Part shown: positions 20,115 through 29,695 of the stretch, one piece after another
How the letters are laid out: every line of letters starts with the position of its first letter
Position numbering within the stretch: the first letter of the stretch is position 1
Notes under the pieces: generated by a model
The model's database searches: none
Told to the model about the DNA's origin: nothing
The model's input: only the letters and a program-made list of their open reading frames with translations
Position numbers and translations under genes: made by a program
NCBI RefSeq assembly: GCF_001426435.1
Contig: NZ_LMER01000019.1
Span: forward strand, 40,998-104,997
DNA: 64,000 nucleotides
Direction: 5' to 3'
Source: Angustibacter sp. Root456
Lineage (GTDB): Bacteria > Actinomycetota > Actinomycetes > Actinomycetales > Angustibacteraceae

Positions 20115-21200
20115 TCACCGCGTGGCGGTGGTGAGGAAGCCCACGACCCGCTGCTGCCACTGGTCGGGTGCGGTGCGCAGGCCCTCGGTGTGTCCGCTGC
20201 CGGGTACGACCCAGACCCGCACCGTCGCCGGTGACGCCCGCTTCAGGTCGGCCGCGGCGTGCTGCTCGTCGGCCACCTCTGCGGCCGCGATGAGCAATAC
20301 GGGCCGCGGCGCTGCCTGCCGCACGGCGTCGCGCAGGGACGTCGGTGGGCGCCGCCGGGTGAGGGCGCTGGCGAGGGCCGTGTGCGCGGCCTCGATGCCC
20401 TCCTGGGCTGCGCCCCGCCAGCCGTAGGCGTCCGACAACCAGCGCAGGTCGGCCGCCTGCCGGCCGGTCACACCCTCGGCGACGACGGCGCGCACGCGCG
20501 GATCGGTGGCCGCCGCGCCGATCGCCTCCTCACCGCCCATCGACAGCCCGACGAGCGCGATGCGGTGCGGGTCGACGTCCGGGCGGGTGCTGAGGAACGC
20601 CACCCCCGCGGCGACATCGGCGTCGCCGGACCAGCCGAAGTCCATGGCCCGGCCCTCGCTGCGCCCGTGTCCCCGCGCGTCCAGCGCCAGCACGCCGAAC
20701 CCACTGCGCGCCAGCACGATCGCCTGGCCGAGCACCGCGGACCGCGTCGATCCTGAGCCGTGCAGCAGCACTACCGCCGCGCGGCTCGTCGACGGCAGGT
20801 ACCACCCTGCCAGCCGGACGCCGTCCTCCGTGGTCGTCGTCACCTCGGTGAACGCCAAGCCCGCTGCCGCCGGTGTACGGCGTCCGACCGCGGTCGCGGG
20901 CACGGTGGAGGCTGCGACCGGCAGCACCACGACGTCGACCGCGAGTAGCGCCAGGAGCGTCGCGCCGCACGCCGCCAGGACGCCGCGCCAGCCGCGGACG
21001 AGCCGGCCGGTGGCTGCTACCGCGGCCACGAGCAGCACCAGCGACAGCACCAGCGCCGACCCGCTCGCCACCGTGAGGGCGGTGACGCCGTCCTTCGCCG
21101 CGTGCGGCACGGCGACGGCCGCGCTGGCACCGACCAGGACACCGGACGCCGTCGCCGCACCGAGCGTCACGGCCGCCCGCCTCGCACCCCGCCCCGTCAC
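20115..21200 (-). CDS. Membrane-anchored alpha/beta hydrolase
   Basis: A 361-residue protein with about three N-terminal membrane helices (residues 8-110) followed by an alpha/beta hydrolase domain. The oxyanion/HG segment is VVLLHGSGSTRS, the nucleophile elbow GLSMGGEEAIG and the catalytic His is in PGSGHTEGL. The substrate is unknown. The frame is open further upstream, but the GTG at 21200 with GAGGG five bases before it lies just after the DUF4389 stop (21209), so coupled translation from that gene is likely and the start is placed there. Confidence 0.78.
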   Translation of the reverse strand: MTGRGARRAAVTLGAATASGVLVGASAAVAVPHAAKDGVTALTVASGSALVLSLVLLVAAVAATGRLVRGWRGVLAACGATLLALLAVDVVVLPVAASTVPATAVGRRTPAAAGLAFTEVTTTTEDGVRLAGWYLPSTSRAAVVLLHGSGSTRSAVLGQAIVLARSGFGVLALDARGHGRSEGRAMDFGWSGDADVAAGVAFLSTRPDVDPHRIALVGLSMGGEEAIGAAATDPRVRAVVAEGVTGRQAADLRWLSDAYGWRGAAQEGIEAAHTALASALTRRRPPTSLRDAVRQAAPRPVLLIAAAEVADEQHAAADLKRASPATVRVWVVPGSGHTEGLRTAPDQWQQRVVGFLTTATR

Positions 21201-21208
21201 GACGGCCC

Positions 21209-22633
21209 TCAGGCGGGGCCGGAGCTCGCGGCGCGCACCGGCAGCACCACCAGTAGCGTGCCGGTCACGAGCAGCACCAGGCCGAGCAGCATCAGGGCTC
21301 CGCCGACCCACGGCAACGCGGGCAGCGTCGCGCCGGCGTCCAGGTCGGCGTCGACGCCACGGCTGGCGTCGGAGTTCATCACCACGAGGGCCCAGCTGCC
21401 CCGGGCGGGCGTCCAGGTGAGCTGCTGCTGGCCGGTGCCGCTGGCCTGCGCCACCCAGATGTCGAGGTCGCCCGGCGGCACGCGCGGCGCCGCGCCGGCG
21501 AGGTAGTCGTCGACCTGCGCTGCGGGCGCGACGCCGACGAACACCGCCGTCGCGGGGTCGCTCTGGGTGGCGGTGACCCGCAGGTCGCCGAGCAGGCGAG
21601 CGGGCCAGAAGCGGCCACCGGCGCTCGAGCCCTCCATGAGGACGTCGTCCGTGACGACCGCGTACCCGCTGCTGGTCACCGGGCCCACGTGCGTCATGAG
21701 GTAGCCGCCGCCGTCACGCATCGTGCGGTCGGCCACGACGCCGGCGAAGCCCGCGGTGAGCAGGCCGAGCGAGGCCAGTGCGAGCAGGACGCCGACGACG
21801 ACGCTCACGACGCGTCCTGCCGTCCAGCGATCGAGCGGCGGGTGCGGCGGGTGCGGCGGCGGGGGGTTCACGGCCAGGGCCGGAGGCGGAGTCTCGGCCG
21901 GGGCCGGAGGTGCGGGGGGAGGGGCGCTGGTCAGCATCTCGTGCGCCCCGAGGTCGAGCCGGAACGGCGGGTACTGATCGGTCATCAGCGACGCGTAGGC
22001 GGCGACGCGCAGCGACCAGCGGTTCACTCCGAGCAGCAGGTCGTACACCGAGCGGGGGTAGCGGCCGGTCACGGCGAGGACGACCGCGGCGACGAGGACG
22101 AGGATGCCCACGAGGCCGCTGCCCCACACCCAGCGCTCGGTGCCGTTCGCCTCGTAGGCGATCCACGCCCCCGACCCGAAGAACACGCCGACCACGAGGT
22201 AGTGCGGCAGCGCGAGCAGCCACCACTTCACCAGCGCCAGACCGCGTGACAGGTGCTCGGGGTAGTCGACCGTGAACCGTGCCGGGTAGTCGGGCACGTC
22301 GTCGAGCGTGAACGGCGGGTAGCGGTCGGTGGCCAGGGCGCCGTAGGAGTAGTAGGCGACCCGCCACGACCAGCGCAGCACCCCGACGTTGAAGTCGAAG
22401 ATCGCCCGCGGGTAGCGCCCGGTGACGACGATCGCGAAGAACGCGACGACGCTGAGGACGACGAACGCCACCCACAAGAACGCCAGCACGATGTAGTGCG
22501 GCAGCGCCAGGAGCCACTTCACCAGCCAGAGCCAGCGCGACGGCGCCGGCTCGCTGTCGGCGTCGACGTGCACCGGGTAGCCCGGCGTCTGCGGCGCCGG
22601 CGGGGCGGTCGGGTACGTGGTGGCCGTCGTCAT
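21209..22633 (-). CDS. DUF4389 membrane protein
   Basis: A 474-residue membrane protein with two DUF4389 repeats: residues about 18-115 (LVKWLLALPHYIVLAFL, VTGRYPRAIFDFNVGVLRW) and about 120-240 (LVKWWLLALPHYLVVGVFF, VTGRYPRSVYDLLLGVNRW). A Pro-rich linker follows, then a membrane helix, an extracytoplasmic stretch of about 130 residues and a last helix near the C-terminus. No biochemical role is known to me. ATG 22633 follows GGAGGT; a DosR-type box is 37 bp upstream, making this membrane protein and the coupled hydrolase candidate members of the regulon. Confidence 0.85.
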   Translation of the reverse strand: MTTATTYPTAPPAPQTPGYPVHVDADSEPAPSRWLWLVKWLLALPHYIVLAFLWVAFVVLSVVAFFAIVVTGRYPRAIFDFNVGVLRWSWRVAYYSYGALATDRYPPFTLDDVPDYPARFTVDYPEHLSRGLALVKWWLLALPHYLVVGVFFGSGAWIAYEANGTERWVWGSGLVGILVLVAAVVLAVTGRYPRSVYDLLLGVNRWSLRVAAYASLMTDQYPPFRLDLGAHEMLTSAPPPAPPAPAETPPPALAVNPPPPHPPHPPLDRWTAGRVVSVVVGVLLALASLGLLTAGFAGVVADRTMRDGGGYLMTHVGPVTSSGYAVVTDDVLMEGSSAGGRFWPARLLGDLRVTATQSDPATAVFVGVAPAAQVDDYLAGAAPRVPPGDLDIWVAQASGTGQQQLTWTPARGSWALVVMNSDASRGVDADLDAGATLPALPWVGGALMLLGLVLLVTGTLLVVLPVRAASSGPA

Positions 22634-22663
22634 ACCTCCACGGTGCGACCGCCGCGTCGGCCC

Positions 22664-25270
22664 TCACTGAGGGCGAACGTCCCGTCGTCGGGCCGCCTTG
22701 GCGGCGGTGTCGGCGGCCAGCACGAGGGGCGGGGTGAGCAGCGCGAGGCCCCACCCGACGGGGGTGGGCAGCTGCCCTCGGAGCAGCTCCGGCAACGGGG
22801 GAAGGACGAGGAACACCAGCAGGGTCAACAGCTCCACGGCCACGGCGAGCAGCAGCAACCGGTTGCCGCGCAGGCCGGTGCGACCGACCCAGCGGCTCTC
22901 GCTGCGGCACGCGAAGGCGTTCGCGAGCTGCCCGAGCACGATGGCGGTGAACGCCGTGCCGGACGCCGTGGCGAGCAGCGTGGCCGAGGGTGCGACCCCG
23001 ACGTGCCAGCCGCCGAGCAACAGCACCGCGATGAACGCCGCCATCGACCCGGCGGCCTCTGCCGGCCCGAGCACACCGAAGGCGCGCGCCGCCACCGACC
23101 GGTCGATCAGGGAACGCTGCCGCCGCCGTCCGACCATGGTGTACCGGCTCGGCTGCTCGGCGCCCAGCGCGAGTGCGGGCAGCAGGTCGGTGCCGATGTC
23201 GAGGGCCAGCACCTGCAGCACCGTGATCGCGAGCGGCACCGAGCCACCCGACAGCGCCCACACGACGAACGGCGTCAGCTCCGCCACGTTGTCGGTGAGG
23301 TGGTACGTCAGGAACCGGCGGATGTTCGCGAAGGTCGACCGGCCCAGCTCGACGGCGGCGACGATCGTGCCGAAGTGGTCGTCCAGCAGCACCATGTCGG
23401 CGGCCTCGCGGGCGACGTCGGTGCCCGAGGCGCCCATCGCGATCCCGATGTCGGCCGTACGCAGCGCCGGGCCGTCGTTGACGCCGTCACCGGTCATCGC
23501 CACCACGTGCCCCCTCGCCTGCAGGGCGCGGGCGATGCGCAGCTTGTCCTCGGGCGTGACCCGGGCGACCACGACCTCGTCGCGGTCGAGCAGCTCACCG
23601 AGCGCGCCGTCGTCGGAGGGCAGCTCGTCGCCGGCGACGACGAGCGCCTCGCCGCCGACCAGCCCCACCTCGCGCGCGATCGACAGGGCCGTGGCCGGGT
23701 GGTCGCCCGTCACCATGGCGATGCGGATGCCGGCCAGGCGGCACGACGCGATGGCGTCCGCGACGTCCGGTCGGGGCGGGTCCTCGAGGGCGATGACACC
23801 GAGCAGCTGCAGGTCGCGCTCGACGGCGGCGTTCGAGGTGTGGGGCGACTCGTCAGGCGGCGTCGCCGCGCGGTGGGCGACGGCGAGCACTCGCAGGCCG
23901 CGGCGGGTGAGCGCGTCGACGGCGGCGTCGGCGTCGGGGTGGGAGGTGCGGCAGACGGGCAGGACGGAGTCCGGGGCGCCGATCACGTGGACGCCTTCCG
24001 CATCGACCACCGACGACCGCCGCCGCCGGGGGTCGAACGGGTGCTGGGCCAGCGGCAGCGGCGAGGGGACGACGGCAGCGCGCTCACCCAGGACGTGCAG
24101 CGCCACCTCCATGGGGTCACCCACCGGCAGCCAGGTGCCGCCCCGCTCGACGGCGTGCGCGTGCGGCGCGCAGCGCGTCGCACTGGTGGCGGCGTGCGCG
24201 TGCGGCGCGCAGCGCGTCGCACTGGTGGCAGCGCGGTGCAGCGCCACCCGGGCCGCGGCCACGCCGGTGATGACGCCCGTCGGCGCGTACTCGGCGCCCG
24301 TCACGGTGACGGTGCCGTCCGGCGTCCACACCTCCACCACCGACATCACCCCGAGGGTCAGGGTGCCCGTCTTGTCGGTGCAGATGTACGTGGTCGACCC
24401 GAGCGTCTCGACCGACTCCAGGCGCCGGACGAGCGCGTGGCGGCCGGCCATCCGCTGCGCCGCGCGGGCGAGGGACAGGGTCACCGTCGGCAGCAGGCCC
24501 TCGGGCACGAGGGCGACCGTGACGCCGACGGCGAACAGGAAGCTCTCGGACCCACCCTTGCCGAGCAGCAGGGACACCGCGAAGAACGCCACGCCGACGG
24601 CGACGGCCACCACGGCGACCACCCGCACCACGCGATGGAGCTCACGGGCGAGCGGGCTGCGCGGCCGGACGGCGTTCTGGGTCGCCGTCGCGATACCGGC
24701 CAGCCGCGTCGAGACGCCGATCGCGGTGACGACGGCCGTCGCGGCACCCTCGACGACGTAGGTGCCGGCGTGCGCCGGATCACCTTCTGCCGCAACGACG
24801 GGGGCGCTCTCTCCGGTGAGCATCGCCTCGTTCAGGCTGATGCGAGATCCCCCTAGCAGCCGGACGTCGGCGCCGACGCGGTCACCGGCCTCGAGCACGA
24901 CGACGTCGTCGACCACCAGCTCCGCGGCGTCGACGACCCGCGTGCGGCCGTCGCGCCGGACCCTCGCTCGTGCCGGCATGAGGTCGGCCAGCCGCTCGGC
25001 GGCTCGGTCGGCGCGGTACTCCTGGGCGAACGAGAAGCCACCGTTGAGCAGCACGACGACGGCGATCGCCACCGACAGCGCGGGCATCCCGGCGAGCAGC
25101 GCCAGGCCGGCGGCGACCCACAGCATGACGGCGAAGAAGTGCACCAGCTGGGCCCCCAGCAGGTGCAGCGGGTGCACCCGAGGGGGACGAGGCAGCAGGT
25201 TGGGCCCGGACGCGGCGAGCCGGGCCGCGGCGTCCGCGTCGCTCAGACCAACGCGCTGGTCGACGTCCAC
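22664..25270 (-). CDS. P2C-like cation ATPase (Na+/K+-ATPase-type motifs)
   Basis: An 868-residue P-type ATPase with TGES, DKTGTLT and TGDGVNDGPALR. M4 reads VPEGLLPTVTLS and M6 LDIGTDLLPALALG, close to Na+/K+- and H+/K+-ATPase signatures (PEGLL; DLGTD) and unlike the neighbouring P2A pump, so the transported ion likely differs. The start is GTG 25270 with GGAGGGG five bases upstream, inside the end of cydC (28-bp overlap); the longer open frame is non-coding. A 39-bp tandem duplication (24152-24229) adds 13 residues to the nucleotide-binding domain. Transcription probably comes from the cyd promoter. Confidence 0.9.
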   Translation of the reverse strand: MDVDQRVGLSDADAAARLAASGPNLLPRPPRVHPLHLLGAQLVHFFAVMLWVAAGLALLAGMPALSVAIAVVVLLNGGFSFAQEYRADRAAERLADLMPARARVRRDGRTRVVDAAELVVDDVVVLEAGDRVGADVRLLGGSRISLNEAMLTGESAPVVAAEGDPAHAGTYVVEGAATAVVTAIGVSTRLAGIATATQNAVRPRSPLARELHRVVRVVAVVAVAVGVAFFAVSLLLGKGGSESFLFAVGVTVALVPEGLLPTVTLSLARAAQRMAGRHALVRRLESVETLGSTTYICTDKTGTLTLGVMSVVEVWTPDGTVTVTGAEYAPTGVITGVAAARVALHRAATSATRCAPHAHAATSATRCAPHAHAVERGGTWLPVGDPMEVALHVLGERAAVVPSPLPLAQHPFDPRRRRSSVVDAEGVHVIGAPDSVLPVCRTSHPDADAAVDALTRRGLRVLAVAHRAATPPDESPHTSNAAVERDLQLLGVIALEDPPRPDVADAIASCRLAGIRIAMVTGDHPATALSIAREVGLVGGEALVVAGDELPSDDGALGELLDRDEVVVARVTPEDKLRIARALQARGHVVAMTGDGVNDGPALRTADIGIAMGASGTDVAREAADMVLLDDHFGTIVAAVELGRSTFANIRRFLTYHLTDNVAELTPFVVWALSGGSVPLAITVLQVLALDIGTDLLPALALGAEQPSRYTMVGRRRQRSLIDRSVAARAFGVLGPAEAAGSMAAFIAVLLLGGWHVGVAPSATLLATASGTAFTAIVLGQLANAFACRSESRWVGRTGLRGNRLLLLAVAVELLTLLVFLVLPPLPELLRGQLPTPVGWGLALLTPPLVLAADTAAKAARRRDVRPQ
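22670..22683 (-). promoter_or_regulatory. DosR-type box upstream of the DUF4389 gene
   Basis: Minus-strand GGGACGTTCGCCCT (13 of 14 to the consensus), 37 bp before ATG 22633. It lies inside the last codons of the ATPase gene, which suggests it is kept for regulation and not only for coding. Confidence 0.6.
24152..24229 (+). repeat. Perfect 39-bp tandem duplication inside the ATPase gene
   Basis: Two identical 39-bp units (24152-24190 and 24191-24229) in the N-domain of the P2C-like ATPase encode ATSATRCAPHAHA twice. The duplication is in frame and perfect, so it is recent or a slippage/assembly event. Confidence 0.9.
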
Positions 25271-26931
25271 CGCCCCTCCGTGCTGTGCGCGGTGACCTGC
25301 GCGGCCTCGATCGTCACGACCTCGTCCACGCAGTCGAGCGGTTCGAGGCGATGGGTCACCACGACCATGGTGACCCCGCGAGCCCGGGCCGCGCCGACGA
25401 GATCGCGCAGGAGGCGGTCGGCGAGCACCGGGTCGAGGTGCTCCGCCGGCTCGTCGAGGAGCACCACGGCGCTGCCGACGAGCAGCGCCCGCGCGAGCAG
25501 CAGCCGCCGGCGCTCGCCTCCGGACACCGACCCCGGATCGAGCACGGTCTCGAGGCCGTCGCCCAGGGCGGCGGCCCACGGCTCGAGGTGCACCAGCCGC
25601 AGGGCCGCCCAGAGCTGGTCGTCGGTGGCGTCGCCACGCGCGACGAGCAGGTTGTCGCGCAGCGTGGTGGCGAACAGGTGCGCGTCCTCGGCGGTGAGCG
25701 TGACCGTGCGTCGCAGGGCGGTGGGATCGAGGTCGGCCAACGCCACGCCGTCCAGAGACACGCTGCCGCGCAACGGCTCCAGCAGCCCCGCCAGAGTGCG
25801 CAGCAGCGTCGACTTGCCCGCGCCGCTCGCGCCGACGACGGCCACGACCCGCCCCGGCTCGAGGTCGAGCGTGACCCCGCGCAGCACCGGCGTCGAGCCG
25901 GGCCAGCCGACGTCGACGCCGTCGGCGCGCAGGTGCTGCGGCCCGGTCGGCACCGGGCGCTCGGCGGCGCTGTGCGCCGGTGGGGCGTCCAGGAGGGCGG
26001 TCAGCCGCTCGGCCGCCCCGCGCGCGCGCACTACGGCCACCGCGGCCGCGGGGAGAGGCGCGACGACCTCCACCAGGGCCAGCGGCGTCAGCGTCACGAC
26101 AGCCAGCAGCACGCCGTCGAGCCGGCCGGACGCCGTGGCCGCCGCCCCGACGGCGAGGGCGCCGACGACGGCGAGCCCGGTGAGCAGGGCGCTCAGGGCG
26201 GCCGCCCAGGCGCCGGGACGTGCAGCGCGGTCGAGCTCGCGACCCCGGCGCGCGTCGACCTCGCGCAGCAGCGCCAACCGCTCGTCGACCCGCCCAGCCA
26301 CCGTGAGCTCGGTGGCGCCGTCCAGGAGGGCGTGCACCTGAGCCGAGACCTCTGCGCGGGTGCCGTCGGCGGCCCGCTCGTAGCGTCCTGCGCCCACCGC
26401 GGCGAGTCGTGGGGCGGCGACGAGCGCCAGCACGAGCGCGACGCCCACGACGGTCGCCGCCACCGGCAGCACCCACGCCAGCAGCGTGATCGTCGCGGTG
26501 CAGACGACGGCCGCGACCGCGAAGGGGAGCAGACCGCGCACGACGACGTCGGCCACCAGGTCGACGTCCGCGCCGACCCGCGACAGCAGCTCACCGCTGC
26601 GCAGCCCGCTGACCACTGCGCGGTCGGCCCAGGCGAGCCGCTCGTAGAGCCGTTCGCGCAGCCGCACGACACCTCGCAGCGCGACGTCGTGCGAGGCCAG
26701 CCGTTCGACGTACCGGAAGGTGCCGCGCGAGATGCCGAGCGCCCGCACGGCCACCACGGCCACCGACAGGTCGAGCACCGGTGGGTGCTCGGCGGCGCGT
26801 GAGATCAGCCAGGCCGACACCGCCGCCAGCGCGACGGCGCTGCCCAGCGCGGCGCTTCCAGCGGCCACCGCGCCGAGCACGCGGCCAGGTGACGGCTCCA
26901 GGGCGGCGACCACCCGGCGCAGCGCCATCAC
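25243..26931 (-). CDS. cydC: CydC-type thiol reductant ABC exporter subunit
   Basis: A 562-residue ABC half-exporter: six-helix membrane domain (1-310) and nucleotide-binding domain with Walker A VVGASGAGKSTLL, signature VSGGERRRLLLARALL and Walker B VVLLDEPAEHLD. With CydD it exports glutathione/cysteine-type reductants needed to assemble cytochrome bd. The ATG overlaps the cydD stop by four bases, and its own end overlaps the ATPase start by 28. Confidence 0.92.
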   Translation of the reverse strand: MMALRRVVAALEPSPGRVLGAVAAGSAALGSAVALAAVSAWLISRAAEHPPVLDLSVAVVAVRALGISRGTFRYVERLASHDVALRGVVRLRERLYERLAWADRAVVSGLRSGELLSRVGADVDLVADVVVRGLLPFAVAAVVCTATITLLAWVLPVAATVVGVALVLALVAAPRLAAVGAGRYERAADGTRAEVSAQVHALLDGATELTVAGRVDERLALLREVDARRGRELDRAARPGAWAAALSALLTGLAVVGALAVGAAATASGRLDGVLLAVVTLTPLALVEVVAPLPAAAVAVVRARGAAERLTALLDAPPAHSAAERPVPTGPQHLRADGVDVGWPGSTPVLRGVTLDLEPGRVVAVVGASGAGKSTLLRTLAGLLEPLRGSVSLDGVALADLDPTALRRTVTLTAEDAHLFATTLRDNLLVARGDATDDQLWAALRLVHLEPWAAALGDGLETVLDPGSVSGGERRRLLLARALLVGSAVVLLDEPAEHLDPVLADRLLRDLVGAARARGVTMVVVTHRLEPLDCVDEVVTIEAAQVTAHSTEGRWTSTSALV

Positions 26932-28592
26932 GCCACCTGCGGCAGTGCAGAGAGGTCGACGACCTGGTCGGCCTCAGCCACCAGCGCGGGCCGGTGCGCC
27001 ACGACGAGCACGGTGCGTCCCTCAGCCCGCAGCTCGGCGACGGCGTCCTGCACGTAGCGCTCGGTGTCGGCGTCCAGGTGGGCGCTCGGCTCGTCGAGCA
27101 CCACGAGCTGCGCCGGGCTGGCCAGCACGCGGGCCAGCGCGAGCCGCTGGCGCTGGCCGGCCGACAGGCCGACACCGCCTGCGCCGAGGCGTGTCTGCCA
27201 GCCGTCGGGGAGCCTCGCGACCACCTCGGCGAGACCGGCCCGGTCGGCGGCCGCCGCGAGCTGCGCGTCGTCGAGGCGGCCGAACAGCGCGACGTTCTCG
27301 CGCAGGGTGCCCGGCACGACGAGCGGCTGCTGCCCGAGCCAGGCGCACTGCGCGAGCCAGGAGCGACGCTCGACGTCGGCGAGCGCGGTGCGTGTGCCAT
27401 CGGCGCTGACGACCGTGACCGCACCGGCATCGGGCGAACGAAGGCCGAGCACCACCTCGGCGAGCGTCGACTTGCCGCAGCCGCTGCTGCCCACCAGGGC
27501 GGTGACGGTACCGGGGCGCAGGGTGAGCGAGCCGTCGTGCGGTGCCGGGTGACGGCGTCCCGGGTGGTCGACGCGCACGCCGTGCACCTCGATGGTGGCG
27601 TGGCTCAGGTCGGGGGCCGACTGCGAACCCGTCCCAGGCACCGCGCGGTCGAGCACCGCGAACGCCGCGTCAGCGGCAGCGAGGCCGTCGGTGCTGGCGT
27701 GGAACTGCGCGCCCACCTGGCGCAGCGGGAGGTAGACCTCGGGCGCCAGGATCAGCACCACCAGGGCGGTTCGGAGGTCGAGGTGCCCCGAGAGCAGGCG
27801 CAGCCCGACGCCCACCGCCACCAGGGCCACCGAGAGGGTGGTGAGCAGCTCGAGCACCAGGGCGGACAGGAACGCCGTGCGCAGCGTCGCGGTGGTGGCC
27901 TGACGGTGCGCCTCGCCGAGCTCGCGCACCCGAGCGGCCGGACCGCGCTCGCGGCCGAGCGCCACCAGCGTGGGCAGGCCGGCCAGCAGGTCGAGCACCT
28001 GCGAGCCAAGCCGCTGCATGGTCACCAGGCGCCGCGCCGCCGTCGCCTGAGTCATCCAGCCCACGAGAGCCATGAACGCCGGGACGAGCGGGATCGTCAC
28101 AGCGATCGTCGCCGCCGAGATGAGGTCCTGCGTGAGGACGGCGAGCAGCAGGGCCGGCGTCACCAGCGCGGTCATGACCAGCTGAGGCAGGTACCTCGAC
28201 AGATACGGCCGCAACGCCTCCAGCCCGTCGGTGACGAGGGTCGTGACCGACGTCCGAGTGGCGGCGTCCAGGTAGGCCGGCCCCAGGGCGACGGCTCGCG
28301 CCGTGACCTGGTGACGCAGGTCGGCGACCACCGCGACGGCCGCCCGCTCGCCGTACCGCTCCTGAGCCCAGACGACGGCTGCGCGGGCCACGACGACGGC
28401 GGCCAGCCAGGCGAGGGACCGCGTCTGCTCGGCCGTCGACGCGCCCGCCACGACCGCGCTGATCACGCCACCGAGCAGGAACGCCTGCGCCACAGCGAGT
28501 CCGGCGGTCGCGACCCCGAGTCCGCCGGTCAGCGCGACGTACCCGCGCGCCGCGTGCGCATGCCGGAGCAGCCGGGGATCGAGGGGGCGCAT
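26928..28592 (-). CDS. cydD: CydD-type thiol reductant ABC exporter subunit
   Basis: A 554-residue ABC half-exporter with membrane domain and nucleotide-binding domain (Walker A LVGSSGCGKSTL, signature LSAGQRQRLALARVLA, Walker B LVVLDEPSAHLD). Partner of CydC in the heterodimeric exporter. ATG 28592 lies one base after the cydB stop, so translation is coupled; GATCGAGGGGGCGC precedes it. Confidence 0.92.
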   Translation of the reverse strand: MRPLDPRLLRHAHAARGYVALTGGLGVATAGLAVAQAFLLGGVISAVVAGASTAEQTRSLAWLAAVVVARAAVVWAQERYGERAAVAVVADLRHQVTARAVALGPAYLDAATRTSVTTLVTDGLEALRPYLSRYLPQLVMTALVTPALLLAVLTQDLISAATIAVTIPLVPAFMALVGWMTQATAARRLVTMQRLGSQVLDLLAGLPTLVALGRERGPAARVRELGEAHRQATTATLRTAFLSALVLELLTTLSVALVAVGVGLRLLSGHLDLRTALVVLILAPEVYLPLRQVGAQFHASTDGLAAADAAFAVLDRAVPGTGSQSAPDLSHATIEVHGVRVDHPGRRHPAPHDGSLTLRPGTVTALVGSSGCGKSTLAEVVLGLRSPDAGAVTVVSADGTRTALADVERRSWLAQCAWLGQQPLVVPGTLRENVALFGRLDDAQLAAAADRAGLAEVVARLPDGWQTRLGAGGVGLSAGQRQRLALARVLASPAQLVVLDEPSAHLDADTERYVQDAVAELRAEGRTVLVVAHRPALVAEADQVVDLSALPQVA

Positions 28593-28593
28593 G

Positions 28594-29670
28594 TCAGTGT
28601 CGCTGCGTGGGGACGCCCCGCTGGGCGGGAAGGCGTCGGCGTCCGGGTAGGCCAGTGTGCGCGGGGATGTGCTCGGCGCTGATCCGCTGGCGGAAGACCC
28701 AGTAGGTCCAGCCCTGGTACAGCAGCACGAACGGCGTGAGGCCGACGGCGATCCAGGTCATCACCTTCAGCGTGTACGGCGTCGAGGCCGCGTTGCTGGT
28801 GGTCAGGCTGAACGCCGGGTCGGTGGTCGACGGCATGACGTTCGGGAACAGGCTGCCGAAGATCAGCACCACCGCCGCGACGATGACGAGGGTCGTCAGC
28901 ACGAAGGCCACGCCCTCGCGCCGCACCCGGGTGGCGGCGACCGCACCGAGGAGGGCCACGGCGGCGACGACCACGGCGGCCCAGGTCCACCCCTTGCCGT
29001 GGGCCAGCTGGGTCCAGACGGCGAACGTTCCGGCGACGACGAGCGCGACGGGCGCGAGCCGGGCCGCGACCAGGCCGGCCCGCTCGCGCACCGCACCACC
29101 GGACTTCAGGGCCAGGAAGACCGCGCCGTGGAGCGCGAAGAGGGTGAGCGTCGTGAGGCCGCCCAGCAGGGCGTACGGGTTGAGCAGGTCGAACAGCGAC
29201 GACGTGACCTGGCGGTCTGCGTCGATCGCCACCCCGCGCACGATGTTGGCGAACGCCACGCCCCACAGCAACGACGGCAGGAACGAGCCCACGATGATCA
29301 CGAGGTCCCACCGCCGGCGCCACGCCGGGTCGTCGACCTTGCCGCGGTACTCGAAGGCGACGCCGCGGCCGATCAGCGCCAGCAGGATCAGCAGCAGTGG
29401 CAGGTAGAAACCGGAGAACAAGGTGGCGTACCACTCGGGGAAGGCGGCGAACGTCGCGCCACCGGCCACGAGCAGCCACACCTCGTTGCCGTCCCAGACC
29501 GGGCCGATGGTGTTGAGCAGCACCCGTCGGTGCGTGTCGGTGCCGGCGGAGTCCGCCCCGCGGCCCACCACGGGCAACAGCATGCCGACGCCGAAGTCGA
29601 AGCCCTCGAGCACCAGGTAGCCGGTCCACAGCACGGCGATGAGGAGGAACCAGACGGTCGTGAGTTCCAT
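28594..29670 (-). CDS. cydB: Cytochrome bd oxidase subunit II
   Basis: A 358-residue membrane subunit starting MELTTVWFLLIAVLWTGYLV, with GFDFGVGMLLPVVG, the conserved RVLLNTIGPVWDGNEVWLLV block and about eight to nine helices. It pairs with CydA as the quinol oxidase that works at low oxygen. 25 bp separate it from cydA. Confidence 0.95.
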   Translation of the reverse strand: MELTTVWFLLIAVLWTGYLVLEGFDFGVGMLLPVVGRGADSAGTDTHRRVLLNTIGPVWDGNEVWLLVAGGATFAAFPEWYATLFSGFYLPLLLILLALIGRGVAFEYRGKVDDPAWRRRWDLVIIVGSFLPSLLWGVAFANIVRGVAIDADRQVTSSLFDLLNPYALLGGLTTLTLFALHGAVFLALKSGGAVRERAGLVAARLAPVALVVAGTFAVWTQLAHGKGWTWAAVVVAAVALLGAVAATRVRREGVAFVLTTLVIVAAVVLIFGSLFPNVMPSTTDPAFSLTTSNAASTPYTLKVMTWIAVGLTPFVLLYQGWTYWVFRQRISAEHIPAHTGLPGRRRLPAQRGVPTQRH

Positions 29671-29695
29671 GGTCGTGAGCTCCAGGTTCCTTGCG

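Noticed and set aside
22664..26476. 1270-residue ATPase with a long N-terminal extension
   Set aside because: The extension is antisense-like low-complexity Arg/Gly/Ala sequence over cydC; GTG 25270 has a good ribosome site.
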